64,000 nt of DNA from Euryodendron excelsum (Eukaryota > Streptophyta > Magnoliopsida > Ericales > Pentaphylacaceae). Positions 11,725 to 23,134 of the stretch are shown in pieces. The notes under the pieces are model-generated. The model saw only the letters and a program-made list of their open reading frames with translations, did no database searches and was not told the DNA's origin. Location: NCBI GenBank assembly GCA_033060915.1, contig CM065394.1, positions 9,401,501 to 9,465,500 on the forward strand, written 5' to 3'. Every line of letters starts with the position of its first letter. Positions within the stretch are counted from its first letter, which is position 1. The position numbers and the translations under genes were made by a program.

Positions 11725-14413
11725 TGTAAGCACCCCATTTTTTACCGCTCGGCAGTCTACACTCCGGCCAGACTTGTTTTCAAGTCATTGTGGGCATATT
11801 CCAATCGAAACCAATTCTCTAGGTCTAAATTCCGTCTTTCCTTCACTTCGCGGGCCTGTCAGGCCCAAATAGAGGCAAAATGACCAAAATGCCCTTAGGG
11901 GCATTGTTCTTTCTTCTTCCAATTCCAATCCCTCTCTCGAGACAGTTTATTCCTCGAGACGGTCCGAGTAGCAAAACTACCCACAAAACCGTTAGAGTGG
12001 CGGAAACACTCACAATCCAGGCACGTCTCTTTGGAGACGGTAAGACCCCTTTCCAAGCCCACTCTCGAGACAGTTTATTCCTTAAGACGGTTCCAATCCA
12101 GGCATAAGACCCCTTTCCAAACCCACTCTCGAGACAGTTTATTCCTCGAGACGGTTCCAATCCAGGCACGTCTCTTTAGAGACGGTAAGACCCCTTTCCA
12201 ATCCCACTCTCGAGACAGTTTATTCCTCGAGACGGTTCCAATCCAAGCACGTCTCTTCGGAGACGGTAAGACCCCTTCCAGTCCCACTCTCGAGACAGTT
12301 TATTCCTCGAGACGGTTCGAGTAGCAAAACTACTCACAAAACTGTTAGAGTAGCGGAAATACTCGCAAATAGGTCGATATAGGGAATTGGCAACAAATCC
12401 CTGTGTCACGGCGACCGTCGTTAGAGTGGCGGAAACACTCAAAACCCAGGTCAACACCCGTGTCTATTAGCTCACTTTGGTGAAAAATGACCAGACTGCC
12501 CTTAGGACCTTTTCTGAGACTTTCCGGTCAAGATGACTATTTTGCCCCTAAGCATCCAAATGCCCCGGAAACCACACCGGCTTTGGGTATCAAACCGGTA
12601 ACCTGCTGAGACTACTTTTTATAGTATTCTCAATCTTCTTTTACCTTTCCGGATCATTCCGAGTTAGTTCCGGCCAACCCGGTACAAAATGACCATTTTC
12701 TAAACTTTTTAAATGTCAAATCTTTCTAAAATTCTAAATTCATAACTTTCTTAAGTTAAATCTTTCTAAACCTAAATCTTTCTAAGTTCTAAACTTTCCA
12801 AAACTTCAAAATCTTTCTAAATCTAAGGCTTTTCTAAACTCAAAACTTTCTTAATTCAAGCATTTCCTAAACTGAAAACTTTCTTTTTTCAAACCTTTCC
12901 TAAAACGAAACTTTCTTATTTTCAAAACTTTCTTGTTTTCAAAGCTTTCCAAATTCAAAACTTCCCTTTTTCAAAACATTACAAAATTCAAAACTTTCTT
13001 AACTTGAAACTTTTCAAATTCTAAGCCTTTCTTAAACTAAATTTTTCCTAATTCAAAACATTTCTAAATTCAAAACTTTCCGATTTTCAAAATTTTCCTA
13101 ATTTGGGAACTTTCCTAATCTTAAAACCTTTCCTTTTTCGAAAACTTCCTAAACTCGAAACTTCCCAATTTTCAAAACTTCCCTATTTCAAAAAATTTCT
13201 TAATTTGAAAACTCTCCTAATTCGAAACTTTCTTAATTCAAAGCTTTCCTAAGTTGAAACTTTCCTAATTCTAAAACCTTCCTAAATTGAACCTTTCCTA
13301 ATTCAAACATTTCCTAAATCCAATCTTCCCTAATTTCCTAAACCTTCCAAGTCAAGTCAAATATTTTCTAAGTCTCTTCTCTTTCCTAAGTCTAGGTTTC
13401 CTAAAATCAAGTATTTTCAAACTCAATCTTTCCAAAGCAAGTCTAGTCCTCTCAATTTCAATTTCCAATCTCCCTTTCTAATCTCAAATCAAATCCAATT
13501 TTCAATTCAATCTCTTTCTTCCAATTCAATCTCCTTCCTCAAATCAACTCTTCAATTTTCAATCAGACTTCGGTTCGAACTACGACTGACCTGATTCCCC
13601 CAAAGGGATACGTAGGCAACCTTCATAGGTGCGGTTACAACATTTTTCAAACTTTCAATTCCACCCTCATGGGTGTGGTTTTCAAAATCTTTTCAATTCT
13701 CAAATTCCTATCTATTTTCAAACTTCCAATTTCAAATTTCTATTTTCAATTTTTTTAAACTTTCCAATTTCAATTCCATCTCTTCAAATCTATTTTCAAA
13801 TCAAATTAATTTCAAATCAATCTCTTTTCAAATCTATTTTCTAAATCAACTCTCTTCTATTGCACTTGCATATCATGCATCATGTTTTTTTTTTAAACAT
13901 TGTTTTTATAAAGTGAAATAGGATTGAACACGAGTTAGTTAAAGACTCTCATAGGTAAATTTAGGGTAGATTGAACATGTAGGTACCGAAAGGGCGGGGT
14001 AGGGTGATAGCTTAGTGCGTCTTCCCTACATGTAACCAACCTCCGAACCTAGATCACTGATTTCAAAGACCAATAAGAGTTATTTTTCTAAAAAGGGCTA
14101 AATGTTTTCCAAACGGTTGCCAAACAACCTGTTTTCCTAAAAAACCCTCTTTTGAGGTGGTATTTTCAAAATCGTTTTTCAAAAATCCTAAGTGTAATCT
14201 TCGGATTATTCTTAGTTTTTAGGTGACCTAACTCACCTTAATCAAGTTAGGTGGCAATTGCAAATCTTTTTCAAAAGCCCTTTATTTAAATCCAATTTTC
14301 AATTCAAACCTAGTCGCACTCATTCTTCTAGGAGGGTGAGTTCTAACGAGAGAGTACAACATTTTTCCCGCTTGGGTGAGTATTCCTCGAGTGCGAAAAA
14401 TCTGAGCGCGACA
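11725..14413 (+). repeat. 5' LTR of M, with a ~2.4-kb deletion
   Basis: It starts TGTAAGCACCCC and ends GCGCGACA. Against the 3' LTR it is collinear to GACCATTTT (12699, matching 41733) and then jumps to the low-complexity tract (44145 onward). About 2412 bp are missing with ATTTT microhomology at the junction. The lost part contains most of the 156-bp array, the dyad row, the TATA box and the donor, so this LTR has no recognisable promoter. Tandem CTCGAG-type units lie at about 11935-12330. Confidence 0.9.
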
Positions 14414-15971
14414 GCTGGCGACTCCACTAGAGACACTTAGAGGGTTAGGTCGTAGTCATGTCTCTTTACCCTTCACCTATGTAGAGTCTTCAATTAACTT
14501 GGTTCAATCCTATTCACTTTAAATTTTCTAAACTAAATTTTCTAAATTGTTTTCAAAAAAAAAAAAAAAACATGCATTTATTCATATTATCTTATATCAT
14601 GTTTGTCATTCACATACTAACACTTGCATCTTTGTTTTGTAGGTACACATTTTGTTTAAATTTTATTAATTGCTTTGCATGAATGTGATGTACAGGATGA
14701 ATGGGAGTTGTTGGGCCCTTTCCTCCACTTTTAAAAATCACACACACACTGCATGTGCACTTGCATTCTGCATACTTGCATACCCTGATATGTCCTTTCT
14801 AGTTAGAAAGAGGGAATGGTATATTGGTTGTGGGCAAGATGCTGTGTCAGTTTCTTCACCTACGGCCTCTTGATGGTTCCCCCGCTCGGATCACCAACCG
14901 ATCATGGCACCACCTCGGGGAGTGGGCCTATGTTTGAAGATCCGGGGACCGAGCCTTTTTAGAACGCATTAGTCAACCCTCAACCTCATACTCATATAAA
15001 CACTATGCATAGCCGAACCTCTGTCGGATTTAGGACACGAGCACCGTTTTCAAAATCACGGAGGAAAGGGCAACTGCTCTTACTTTCATTTATACCTGCT
15101 GTTATAATGCCTGTATTTATACTGTTGTAATGCCTGTCTAACTGTTCATGCATGCATGTTTACTTCAATTGTGCCTTCTCTCTTTATACTTTTTGTATAT
15201 TCATGTTCATGCATTCAATATCCCATGTCCAAACAAGAGTTCCAAGTAACTCAAGTCATTGCATTCTCATGCATATGATCAACCCATTGAGAGTGACACC
15301 AACGTCACTCTCCCTTGCATTAAACCTACCCAAACCCTAAGGGTTCCCGCGTAACCCTAAGGACTCATTGCATGCATCTCGATTCATTCCATAAGAGGGG
15401 CCCCAATCCCTCTATGCTCACAAAGATAGGGTTGCCAAGAAGACAAGGGGCAATCAATCAACAAGGTCTCTCAGTGACCTCCTCGACATCAAATCCAAGG
15501 AAGGCGAATCCGAAGACTCAAGAGTAGTTTAGGATCTCCCTTTGTAAAAGTAGATAGGTGGAAGTCCAAAGGAAAATGTTCCCCCTCCCCCTATTAAAAT
15601 GTATTTCAATTCTTTTGTATCTCAAACCCAGAATTTAATGTACTTCTTTATTTTTGTGAATGAATGCATGAATGATTGAAGGTCTCTACTTGGCGGTAAG
15701 GTATCTGCATATAGGGGCAAACCCCCTATCTCCAAAAGTGAGCCGATACATCATTACTAGTTTCCCTCTTAAAAAGGGGCACCCTAGGACATGCATTGCA
15801 TAAAGTTCTTTAAAAAACCGAGAACTAACTTGTGACTTGTGTTTTTGTCTTTTTCTTTTTTTCTTTTTATTTCTATTTACAGAAGTCATCTTGCATTGAG
15901 TGAACATTGCTCCCAAGAAAGTGCAACATCCACCTAGGGATCCTATTATCACACGGCACAAAGCATCACTG
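14414..15971 (+). other. PBS and untranslated leader of M
   Basis: The PBS starts at 14416 (TGGCGACTCCACT, then AGAG instead of GGGG), two bases after the LTR. An acceptor-like AG lies at 14641-14642 after TACTAAC and TTTGTTTTGTAG. A second lies at 15881-15882 after CTAAC and a long pyrimidine run ending TTTACAG, about 90 bp before gag. A GC-rich block at about 14878-14935 can fold (CCAC...GTGG) and is conserved in E, N and F. No gene; the small frame at 15152-15340 is not conserved as protein in F. Confidence 0.75.
14416..14433 (+). other. Primer-binding site of M
   Basis: Decayed TGGCGACTCCACTGGGGA. This PBS type is compatible with the tRNA-Arg priming reported for Ogre/Tat elements; I have not aligned it to a tRNA. 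Confidence 0.65.
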
Positions 15972-16546
15972 ATGGCTGCTAACCCTGAAGAATCCTCTTA
16001 AGTCTCTTGAGAGAAAGTTAATGAAATGAGGACTAAGATGGATGAGATCCTCAAACTCATTCAAACTCTGGCCATGAAGGATGCTACTGCGGTCCCGTCA
16101 TCATCAACAACTTCATCTAAAGACCTTGAACCCGCTAATCCGAGGATCTTGCTTCAGTCTGACAATGCTACAAAAACTAAAGAAGATGCCAAAAGGGTCA
16201 ATACTGAAGAAGAAGAGACCATATTGCTTTCACCCGTCATAAAGAAGGCCCCTCTAGACCCTCTCAGTCTGAAAATCCAAGGGTTGGAGGATTCATTACG
16301 AAATCTCCATGGCCATGATGCTTACGGATTCACTTCCTATGACAAACTCTGTTTCTCCCTGACCACCCGAGGCCTGCTAAGTTTAAGATGCCTGACTTCC
16401 AGAAGTACGACGGTACAGGTAACCCTGTTGCTCATCTTCATCTATATGTTGGAGCGCTTAGTGGACATGGCAACAACCCGGAGCTCCTTATGCAGTTATT
16501 CCAACATAGCCTCACCGGGTCGGCTCTACAATGGTTCGCTCGTCTG
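15972..16546 (+). pseudogene. gag: gag of M, 5' part (broken, split by element N)
   Basis: Ty3/gypsy capsid polyprotein, N-terminal part; Gag would form the particle that packages element RNA. The start is taken as ATG 15972 because the reading frame is homologous with E and F from there; similarity extends a little upstream without an ATG. Early in-frame stops lie at 15999 (TAA) and 16008 (TGA). A charged, serine-rich N-terminus is followed by a conserved stretch from about 16250 (PLDPLSLKIQGLEDS) and the start of the capsid-like domain (FQKYDGTGNP, ALQWFARL). A one-base deletion near 16355 shifts the frame relative to F. The part ends at 16546, where N inserted; GTCTG (16542-16546) is the TSD. 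No pol follows the other half. Confidence 0.85.
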
Positions 16547-19500
16547 TGTCGCGCCCAGATTTTTCGCACTCGAGGAATACTCACCCAAGTGAAAAAAATG
16601 ATGTACTCTCTCGTTAGAACTCACCCTCCTAAAAGAATGAGTGCAACTAGGTTTAAATTGAAAACAGGTTTGAATAAAGGGCTTTTGAAAAAGATTCGGA
16701 ATCGCCACCTAACTTGATTAAGGTGAGTTAGGTCACCTAAAAACTCAGAATAATCTGAAGACCACACTTAGAGTTTTTGAAAAACGATTTTGAAAAATAC
16801 CACCTTAAGAGAGGGTTTTTATGAAAAATAGGTTGTTTGGCAACTTTTGGAAAACATTTAGCCCTTTTTTGAAAAATTAACTCCTTTTGGTCTTTGAAAT
16901 CAGTGATCCTAAGTTCGGAGGTTGGTTACGTGTAGGGAAGACGCACTAAGTCATCACCCTACCCCGCCCTTTCGGTACCTACATGTCAATCTACCCTAGA
17001 TTCACCTATGAGAGTCTTTAACTAACTAATGGTTCAATCTTATCTACTTTGAAAAACAATGCTTGAAAACTAACATGGTGCATGGTATGCAAGTGTAAGG
17101 AAAGAGAATTGAAAAATAGATTTAGAAAGAGATTGATTTCATTTGAAAATAGATTTGAAGAAATAGAATTGAAATTGGAAAGTTTGAAAATTGAAAATTG
17201 AAAATAGAAGATTGAAAATAGAAATTTTGAAATTGGAATTTGAAAATTGATTGGAATTTGAAATTTGGAAAGATTTTGGAAACCGCACCCATGAGGGTGG
17301 AATTGAAAGTTTGAAAAGTATTGTGACCGCACCTATGAAGGTTGCCTACGTATCCCTTTGGGGGAATCAGGTCAGTCGTAGTTCGGACTCGAGTCCGATT
17401 GAAAAGAGAAGAGTTGATTTAAAGAAGGAGATTGAATTGGAAATTGAAAGTAGAAGATTGAGAGATTGAACTTTGAATGGAGGATTGAAAAATGGAATTT
17501 GGAACTTTGGAATTGAAAAGATTGAATTTTGATTTGAAAAGATCGAACTTGGAAGAACAATTCAGACTTATTTTGGAAAGATGGAGGTTTAGGAAACCTA
17601 GACTTAGGAAAGACAGGAGACCTAGGAAAGACTTGAGATTTAGAAAGATTTGACTTGAATGTTGGACTTGGAAGATTTGAAAAGATTTGGAAACTTGGAA
17701 TTTAGGAAAAATTTAGATTAGGAAAGTTTTGAATTAGGAAAGTGTCATTTTTGGAAAGTTTCGAAATTAGGAAAATTGTAGGTTTAGGAAAGTTTTGAAA
17801 TTAGAAAAGTTTCATTTTTGGAAAGTTTTGGAATTAGGAAAGTTTTGAATTAAGAAAGTTTTGAATTAAGAAAATTTCGAATTTAGAAATGTTTGAAAAA
17901 AGGAAGTTTTGAAAATAAGAAAGTTTCATTTTGGAAAGGTTTGAAAAAGGAAAGTTTTCAGTTTAGGAAATGTTTGAATTAAGAAAGTTTTGAGTTTAGA
18001 AAAGTCTTAGATTTGGAAATATGTTGAAGTTTTTGAAAGTCTAGAATTTTGGGGAGATTTAGGTTTAGAAAGATTTAACTTGAGAAAGTTTCAAATTTAG
18101 AAAGTTTTGAATTTGGAAAGATTTAAAATTTAGAAAGTTTAAGATTTAGAAAGTTTTAGAGTTTAGAGAGTCTTGAAATTAGGAAAGGCTTGAAGTTTAG
18201 GAAAAGTTTGAGTTTAGAAAGAGTTTGAAAAATTAGATTTGGAAAGTTGAGATTTGGAAAAGGGGTAGGATTAGGAAAGGGTTGAATTAGGAAAGATTTG
18301 GATTTTGAAACTTAAGGAAAGGTTTACAGTTTAGGTTTAGGAAACTTATGGTCTAGGAAGGAATTGAATTAGGAAAGGTTTGGATTAAGAAGGGATTGGA
18401 TTTGGTTTCTAAAAGAGAAAGGTGAGATTTTGTTTCCAAAAACGGAGGACGGGATCTAGTTTTCTAAACGGGGAGATTTGATTCGGTTTCCTAAAGGGAA
18501 GATAGGATTTGACAAGGATTTGGAAAAGGAGACTCTACAAACCCTAGGTTTGAAAAATTATAGTTTAGACGTAGAAAAGAGGTTTTGAAAATATGTATAG
18601 TTTGGACGTGAAAACAAGAGATTTTGGAAACCTATGTTTGGGGCAAAGTTTGAAAATCATGTTTTTGGAAAGAAAATTAGGGTTTCCTAATTGTGGGTTC
18701 TAAGGCTTGATTTGGGGCTCTAAGAAAAGAGTTTTTGGAAAGTGTGTTTTTAGAAATGTAGATTTTCTAGAAGGGAATCCTAGGAAGGAGTTTTTGGAAA
18801 GTGTGTTTGAAGAGGGAGTTTTTGGAAGGAAAATCTTAGAGGGGAATTTCCAGAAGGAAGATTTTGGAAAGGGAGTTTTTTGGAAAGATTTTTGGAGAGA
18901 GTTTTTAGAAAGTGAATTTAGGGAGTGATTTCAGAAAGTGAATTTTGAGGAAAAGATTTTGGGAAAGAGTTGAAAAAGAGAGTTTTGAAAAATAGATTTT
19001 GGAAGGGAGTTTTTGAAAACAATTTTGAAGAGGGGAGTTTTAGGAAAGTATGTTGAAAAAGAGATTCTTACGGAGAGATTTTTAAAGAGAGTTTTTAGAA
19101 GGTGTAAAAACATCTCGCTTTCCTAAAGCAATTCTAACAATAAGAAGGCTAGAACCACTTTAGGAAAGCGGTTTTGAAAACAACAAGATTTGAAAATATA
19201 GACCAAAAGGTCACTTTTAATGTAACACTTTCCTAAAGCAACCCTAGCCATGGAAAGGCTAGAATCACCGTAGGATTGTGATTTTGAAAACATGTTTTTG
19301 AAAAAGAGCTTTTGATGCAATTTTGAAAACAGTTTGAAAAACGATTTTTGAAAACAACTTTTTAAAAACGAATTTTGGAAGATGCAAGACTATGATATGC
19401 ACAATGCAATTGGGGTCGTGAACATACAAGGTTAAGGCTTCACCACATAATCAAGGGGGCCGGACCCACGTGGTCTCTGGTTAGACTAGAAGAAAGCCCT

Positions 19501-19992
19501 CGACACGGTGACTCTCCAACAGTCTAATCCTACACATGGACCGGTAGTCCCCTTGTTTCAAGCATGCAAAGAAAGGGGGGGGGGGGAAAGAGATGGGGGA
19601 TTAAAATAGAGAAAACCCAAGTGGGTTGGAGAGAGAAGAGAGAGGGGGGAAGTGTAGAACATTAAAGAGAAAACCTACCGTATGTCTTCTTTATTTTGCG
19701 CGCCGCGCTGTCTTCAGTCTTCGGTCTTTGTCTTGATCTTCACCTTCAGCCTTCAAGAGTTGTCTTCAAGCTTTGAATGGCAGCTCTTCAAGTCTTCGGA
19801 GAAGGGTTGAAAGCTAGTGTATGAGTGTATGGGGGAGTGTATGAGTGTATAGGAGGCTAGGGTTTGTGTATAGTGGCTAGGGTTTGGGAGAACCTAGGGA
19901 GGCTAGGGTTTTGGAGGTGCTCGAGCTCTGTATATCGAAATATAGGATTTTTCGGTTAAGTTTGCAGACCCTTTCACGTTGAACGAGGCTCT

Positions 19993-20001
19993 GTATTTAT
20001 A
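19993..20001 (-). promoter_or_regulatory. TATA box of the N 3' LTR
   Basis: TATAAATAC on the minus strand, 14 bp downstream of the nearest GGCGCC dyad. The partner 5' LTR has TAAAAATAC at this place. Confidence 0.8.
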
Positions 20002-20015
20002 GAAGTTGGACAAAC

Positions 20016-20115
20016 CTGGCGCCTGTTGCAGTGGCGCCAGGGCAAACTTTACACTGGCGCCACTCCTAGTGGCACCAGGCCATTTTTTGGCTTGGCGCCA
20101 CTACTAGTGGCGCCA
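20016..20115 (-). repeat. Row of three GGCGCC dyads upstream of TATA
   Basis: Dyads at 20016-20040, 20054-20078 and 20093-20115, spaced about 38 bp. Each has the form TGGCGCCACT-n-AGTGGCGCCA, so each can form a hairpin with a stem of up to about 10 bp. The one next to the TATA box differs in its centre (TGTTGCAG on this strand). Confidence 0.85.
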
Positions 20116-20375
20116 GCCATTTAGGAAAGGTTTAAGGTCGGCAAGCAACGTATTTTTGACTAGATTTGGGCGCTTGTACTAGGGACTACCATGTAAATTT
20201 TAGCCTAGCTTCACTAAGAGTGACTACGGGAAGTCCGGCAATGATTTGAAGGAGTCAGGAATGACCCGGGGGCCCGGAAAGGAGCATGAACACTTAAAAT
20301 AGTGTCCTGGAGGTATTTGACTTGAAAAATGAAGATAGGATGTGTTGGAAAGGTCGACCGAGCCTTTAGGGGCAA

Positions 20376-21020
20376 AACGGTCAACCGGACTGGAAAACTG
20401 CCGAGACAGACTCAAACTGTCCCGGAAGAAGACTTGGGATTTGGAAACATTCTTTAGAATGTTCCTAGAGGTTGCTAGTTGGATTCCCAGAGCCGGCGTG
20501 GTCGGAAAAGGAAGACCGGCCCACTAGGGGCAAAACGGTCATTTTGCGCCGGGTTTGCCGGAACTGACTCGGAATGGTCCGGAAATGTAAAGGAAGGTTG
20601 AGAATACTATAAAAAATATTCTCGGGACATTACCGGTTTGATACTCAAAGCCGGTATGGTAGAAGAAGGAGATCGGCTCTCTAGGGGCAAAACGGTCATT
20701 TTGTACCGGGTTGGCCGGAACTAACTCGGAATGATTCGGAAAGGTAAAGGAAGGTTGAGAATACTATAAAAAGTGTTCTCGGGACATTACCGGTTTGATT
20801 CCTAGAGCCAGTGTGGTTGAAGAAGGAGACCGGCCCTCTAGGGGCAAAATGGTCATTTTGTACCGGGTTGGCCGGAACTGACTCGGAATGATCCGGAAAG
20901 AGAAGGGGAGGTTGAGAATACTATAAAAAGTATTCTCAGGAGGTTACCGGTTTGATACCCAGAGCCAGTGTGGTTCTCGGGGCGTTTGGATGCCTAGGGG
21001 CAGAATGGTCATCCTGACCG
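20376..21020 (-). repeat. ~156-bp tandem array in the N 3' LTR
   Basis: Units recur at about 20376, 20525, 20681, 20838 and 20994 (steps 149, 156, 157, 156). Each carries GGGGCAAAACGGTCATTTTG, containing a near-palindrome of the CAAAATGGTCATTTTG type, and an ACCGGTTTGATACCCAGAGC phrase. The arrays in the other LTRs (for example 41566-42040) have the same period. Confidence 0.85.
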
Positions 21021-21104
21021 AAAAGTCTCGGAAAAGGTCCTAAGGGTAGTTTGGTCATTTTCCACCAAAGTGGGCTAATAGCCACTGGTGTTGACCTAGG
21101 TTTT

Positions 21105-21910
21105 GAGTGTTTCCGCCACTCTAACGGTGTGAGTATTTCCGTTACTCGAACGGGGTTTGATGATTTGTGAGTATTTCCGCTACTCGGACGGGTTTGATGA
21201 TTTGTGAGTATTTTCGCTACTCGGACAGGGTTGATGATTTGGGAGTATTTCCGCTACTCGGACGGGGTTGTGAGTATTTCTGCTACTCTAACTGTTCTGT
21301 GAGTATTTCCGCTACTCTAACGGTTTTGTGAGTAATTTTGCTACTCGGACCGTCTCGAGGAATAAACTGTCTCGAGAGTGGGACTGGAAGGGGTCTTACC
21401 GTCTCCAAAGAGACGTGCCTGGATTGGAGCCGTCTCGAGGAATAAACTGTCTCGAGAGTGGGATTGGAAAGGGGTCTTACCATCTCCAAAGAGACGTGCC
21501 TGGATTGTGAGTGTTTCCGCCACTCTAACGGTTTTGTGAGTATTTCTGCTACTCTAACGGTTTTGTGAGTAGGTTTACTACTCGGACTGTCTCGAGGAAT
21601 AAACTGTCTCGAGAGTGGGACTGGAAGGGGTCTTACCGTCTCCGAAGAGACGTGCCTGGATTGGAGCCGTCTCGAGGAATAAACTATCTCGAGAGTGGGA
21701 TTGGAAAGGGGTCTTACCGTCTCCAAAGAGACGTGCCTGGATTGTGAGTGTTTCCGCCACTCTAACGGCTTTGTGAGTATTTCCGCGACTCTAACGGTTT
21801 TGTGAGTGTTTCCGCCACTCTAACGGTTTTGTGAGTGTTTCCGCCACTCTAACGGTTTTGTGAGTAGTTTTGCTACTCGGACCGTCTCGAGGAATAAACT
21901 GTCTCGAGAG
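21105..21910 (-). repeat. Compound tandem array (29-bp and ~78-bp units)
   Basis: Short units of the GAGTATTTCCGCTACTC type, ending CTAACGG or CGGACGG, alternate with ~78-bp units built on TCTCGAGGAATAAACTGTC followed by GGGGTCTTACCGTCTCC. A higher-order block repeats with a 237-bp step (21328 and 21565). The 5' LTR has the same array at about 33616-34410, and M and the solo LTR carry shorter versions. Confidence 0.85.
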
Positions 21911-22119
21911 CGGGATTGGAATTGGAATAAGAAAGGACAATGCCCCTAAGGGCATTTTGGTCATTTTGCCTCTCTTTGGGCCTGACAGGCCTGTAAAGCG
22001 ATGGAAAGACGGAATTTGGACCTAGAGGATTGGTTTCGATTGGAATACGTCCGCAATGACTTGAAAACAAGTTTGGACGGAGTGTAGACTGCCGAGCGGT
22101 CAAAAATGGGGTGCTTACA

Positions 22120-22140
22120 GCTGCCCCTCTTTTTCTGTCT
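22120..22140 (-). other. Polypurine tract of N
   Basis: The minus strand reads CAGAAAAAGAGGGGCAGC directly before the TGTAAGC start of the 3' LTR. The same tract precedes the 3' LTRs of M and E. Confidence 0.85.
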
Positions 22141-23134
22141 TTGCTTGTCACAGACAGAAAACGATAAGAGTAATTGTCCCATGTTGACCGCGAGGCAGTC
22201 GGAGGGACGGACACTGGAAATCTTTCGACAACGGGGGTCGAAAACGGATAATGGGCCAAAAGGGCCTTCGAAAACGAGTGTTGGCGGGAAAAAGGGCAAA
22301 ACTGCCCAAAATTTGGAGGGAATTCATTTTTTCCTAAGACTTGAGTTTTGAAATCTTGTTGGACCGAAAACTTAGAAAAATTTTGGAAAATTGCATTTTA
22401 GGAGACATTTTGGAGGTAAGAATTTAAGAACTCTTTCGGATTTGAAAATTTTTGAGATTGACAAGGATTTAGGATAGAAAACTTCAGAATTTGATAGAAA
22501 TTTTGGAAGGAAGAATTTTTGAGTGAAAAATTTTTTTTAAGGATTTATTTTGTCTAAGACTCTTTTGAAGGAAAAGTTTGGGGGGCCCAGGATTTGGAAA
22601 AGGGATTTTCTTGAAGAACTGAATCAGAAAAACTTAGGAGATTGATTGAAAAAATTTGAGACCTGATTTTGAAAATGACTTTGACCCTGATTTTTGAGGT
22701 AGAATTTGATTTGAAGAAGTGATTTTGAAGATGAACTTTTGGAAAAGAGAATCATAAAACCTTTTGAAAACTGATTTTGGAAAGGAAATTTTAGAAGAAA
22801 GAATTTTTCAAAACTTTTGGAGGATAATAATAAGAAACCATTGAGAAACTGATTTTTGAAAAAGAACTTTTGAAGAGAAAAAGTCAAGAAACTTTTTGAA
22901 AAATTTTTAAGGAACCTTTGATAGTTGATTTTAGAAAAGAAAGTTTGAATGAAAAGTTTAAGAAACTTTTAGGTTGGTCTGAATAGGATGTATATGGAAG
23001 TTGTGTCCTTCATTTTTATTTTATGTTTCACCTTTGGTTATTATCATTATTATTTCTTTGTTGCTTTTATTTCTTTATCTTTTGAACTACATATATCGAA
23101 TTCTAATACCTCTTACCTTGACTTACCTTTCAGG
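22141..23134 (+). other. Region upstream of the antisense gene in N
   Basis: Between the polypurine tract and the antisense ATG. It is purine-rich and low in complexity (TTTTGGAAA, TTTTGAAAA runs) from about 22330 to 22980, then T-rich. It ends in an acceptor-like ACTTACCTTTCAG|G one base before the ATG. Unlike M and E it lacks a GGCGCC dyad. No gene is seen. Confidence 0.6.

Larger units (their letters stand above)
16547..22119 (-). repeat. 3' LTR of N
   Basis: On the plus strand it runs TGTCGCGCCC ... GGGGTGCTTACA. Going left to right it holds the conserved motif block (17325-17400), a low-complexity GGAAAG/TTTGAA tract (about 17560-19100), a donor-like site (19677-19678), a TATA box (19993-20001), three dyads (20016-20115), the ~156-bp array (20376-21000) and the CTCGAG/ACTCTAACGG arrays (21100-21910). 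Long open frames inside are read-through of repeats, not genes. Confidence 0.95.

Noticed and set aside
15152..15340. 62-residue leader frame, similar in N (28128-28316, minus)
   Set aside because: In F and E an extra A shifts the frame in the middle of the matching DNA, so nucleotide rather than protein similarity is kept. An upstream ORF effect cannot be excluded.
18707..18928. Identical 73-residue frame at 18707-18928 and 31241-31462
   Set aside because: Both lie at the same place in the two LTRs of N, in the low-complexity tract. Identity reflects the young LTR pair, not coding constraint.
21283..21726. 147-residue open frame (minus) and its relatives at 33799-34230, 40988-41417, 12031-12324
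   Set aside because: Read-through of the CTCGAG-type tandem array in the LTRs. The peptides are repeats of the unit, occur in several frames on both strands, and have no independent protein signature.
20376..21910. CRISPR-like or satellite array
   Set aside because: Units are directly adjacent without unique spacers and are confined to LTRs in plant DNA.
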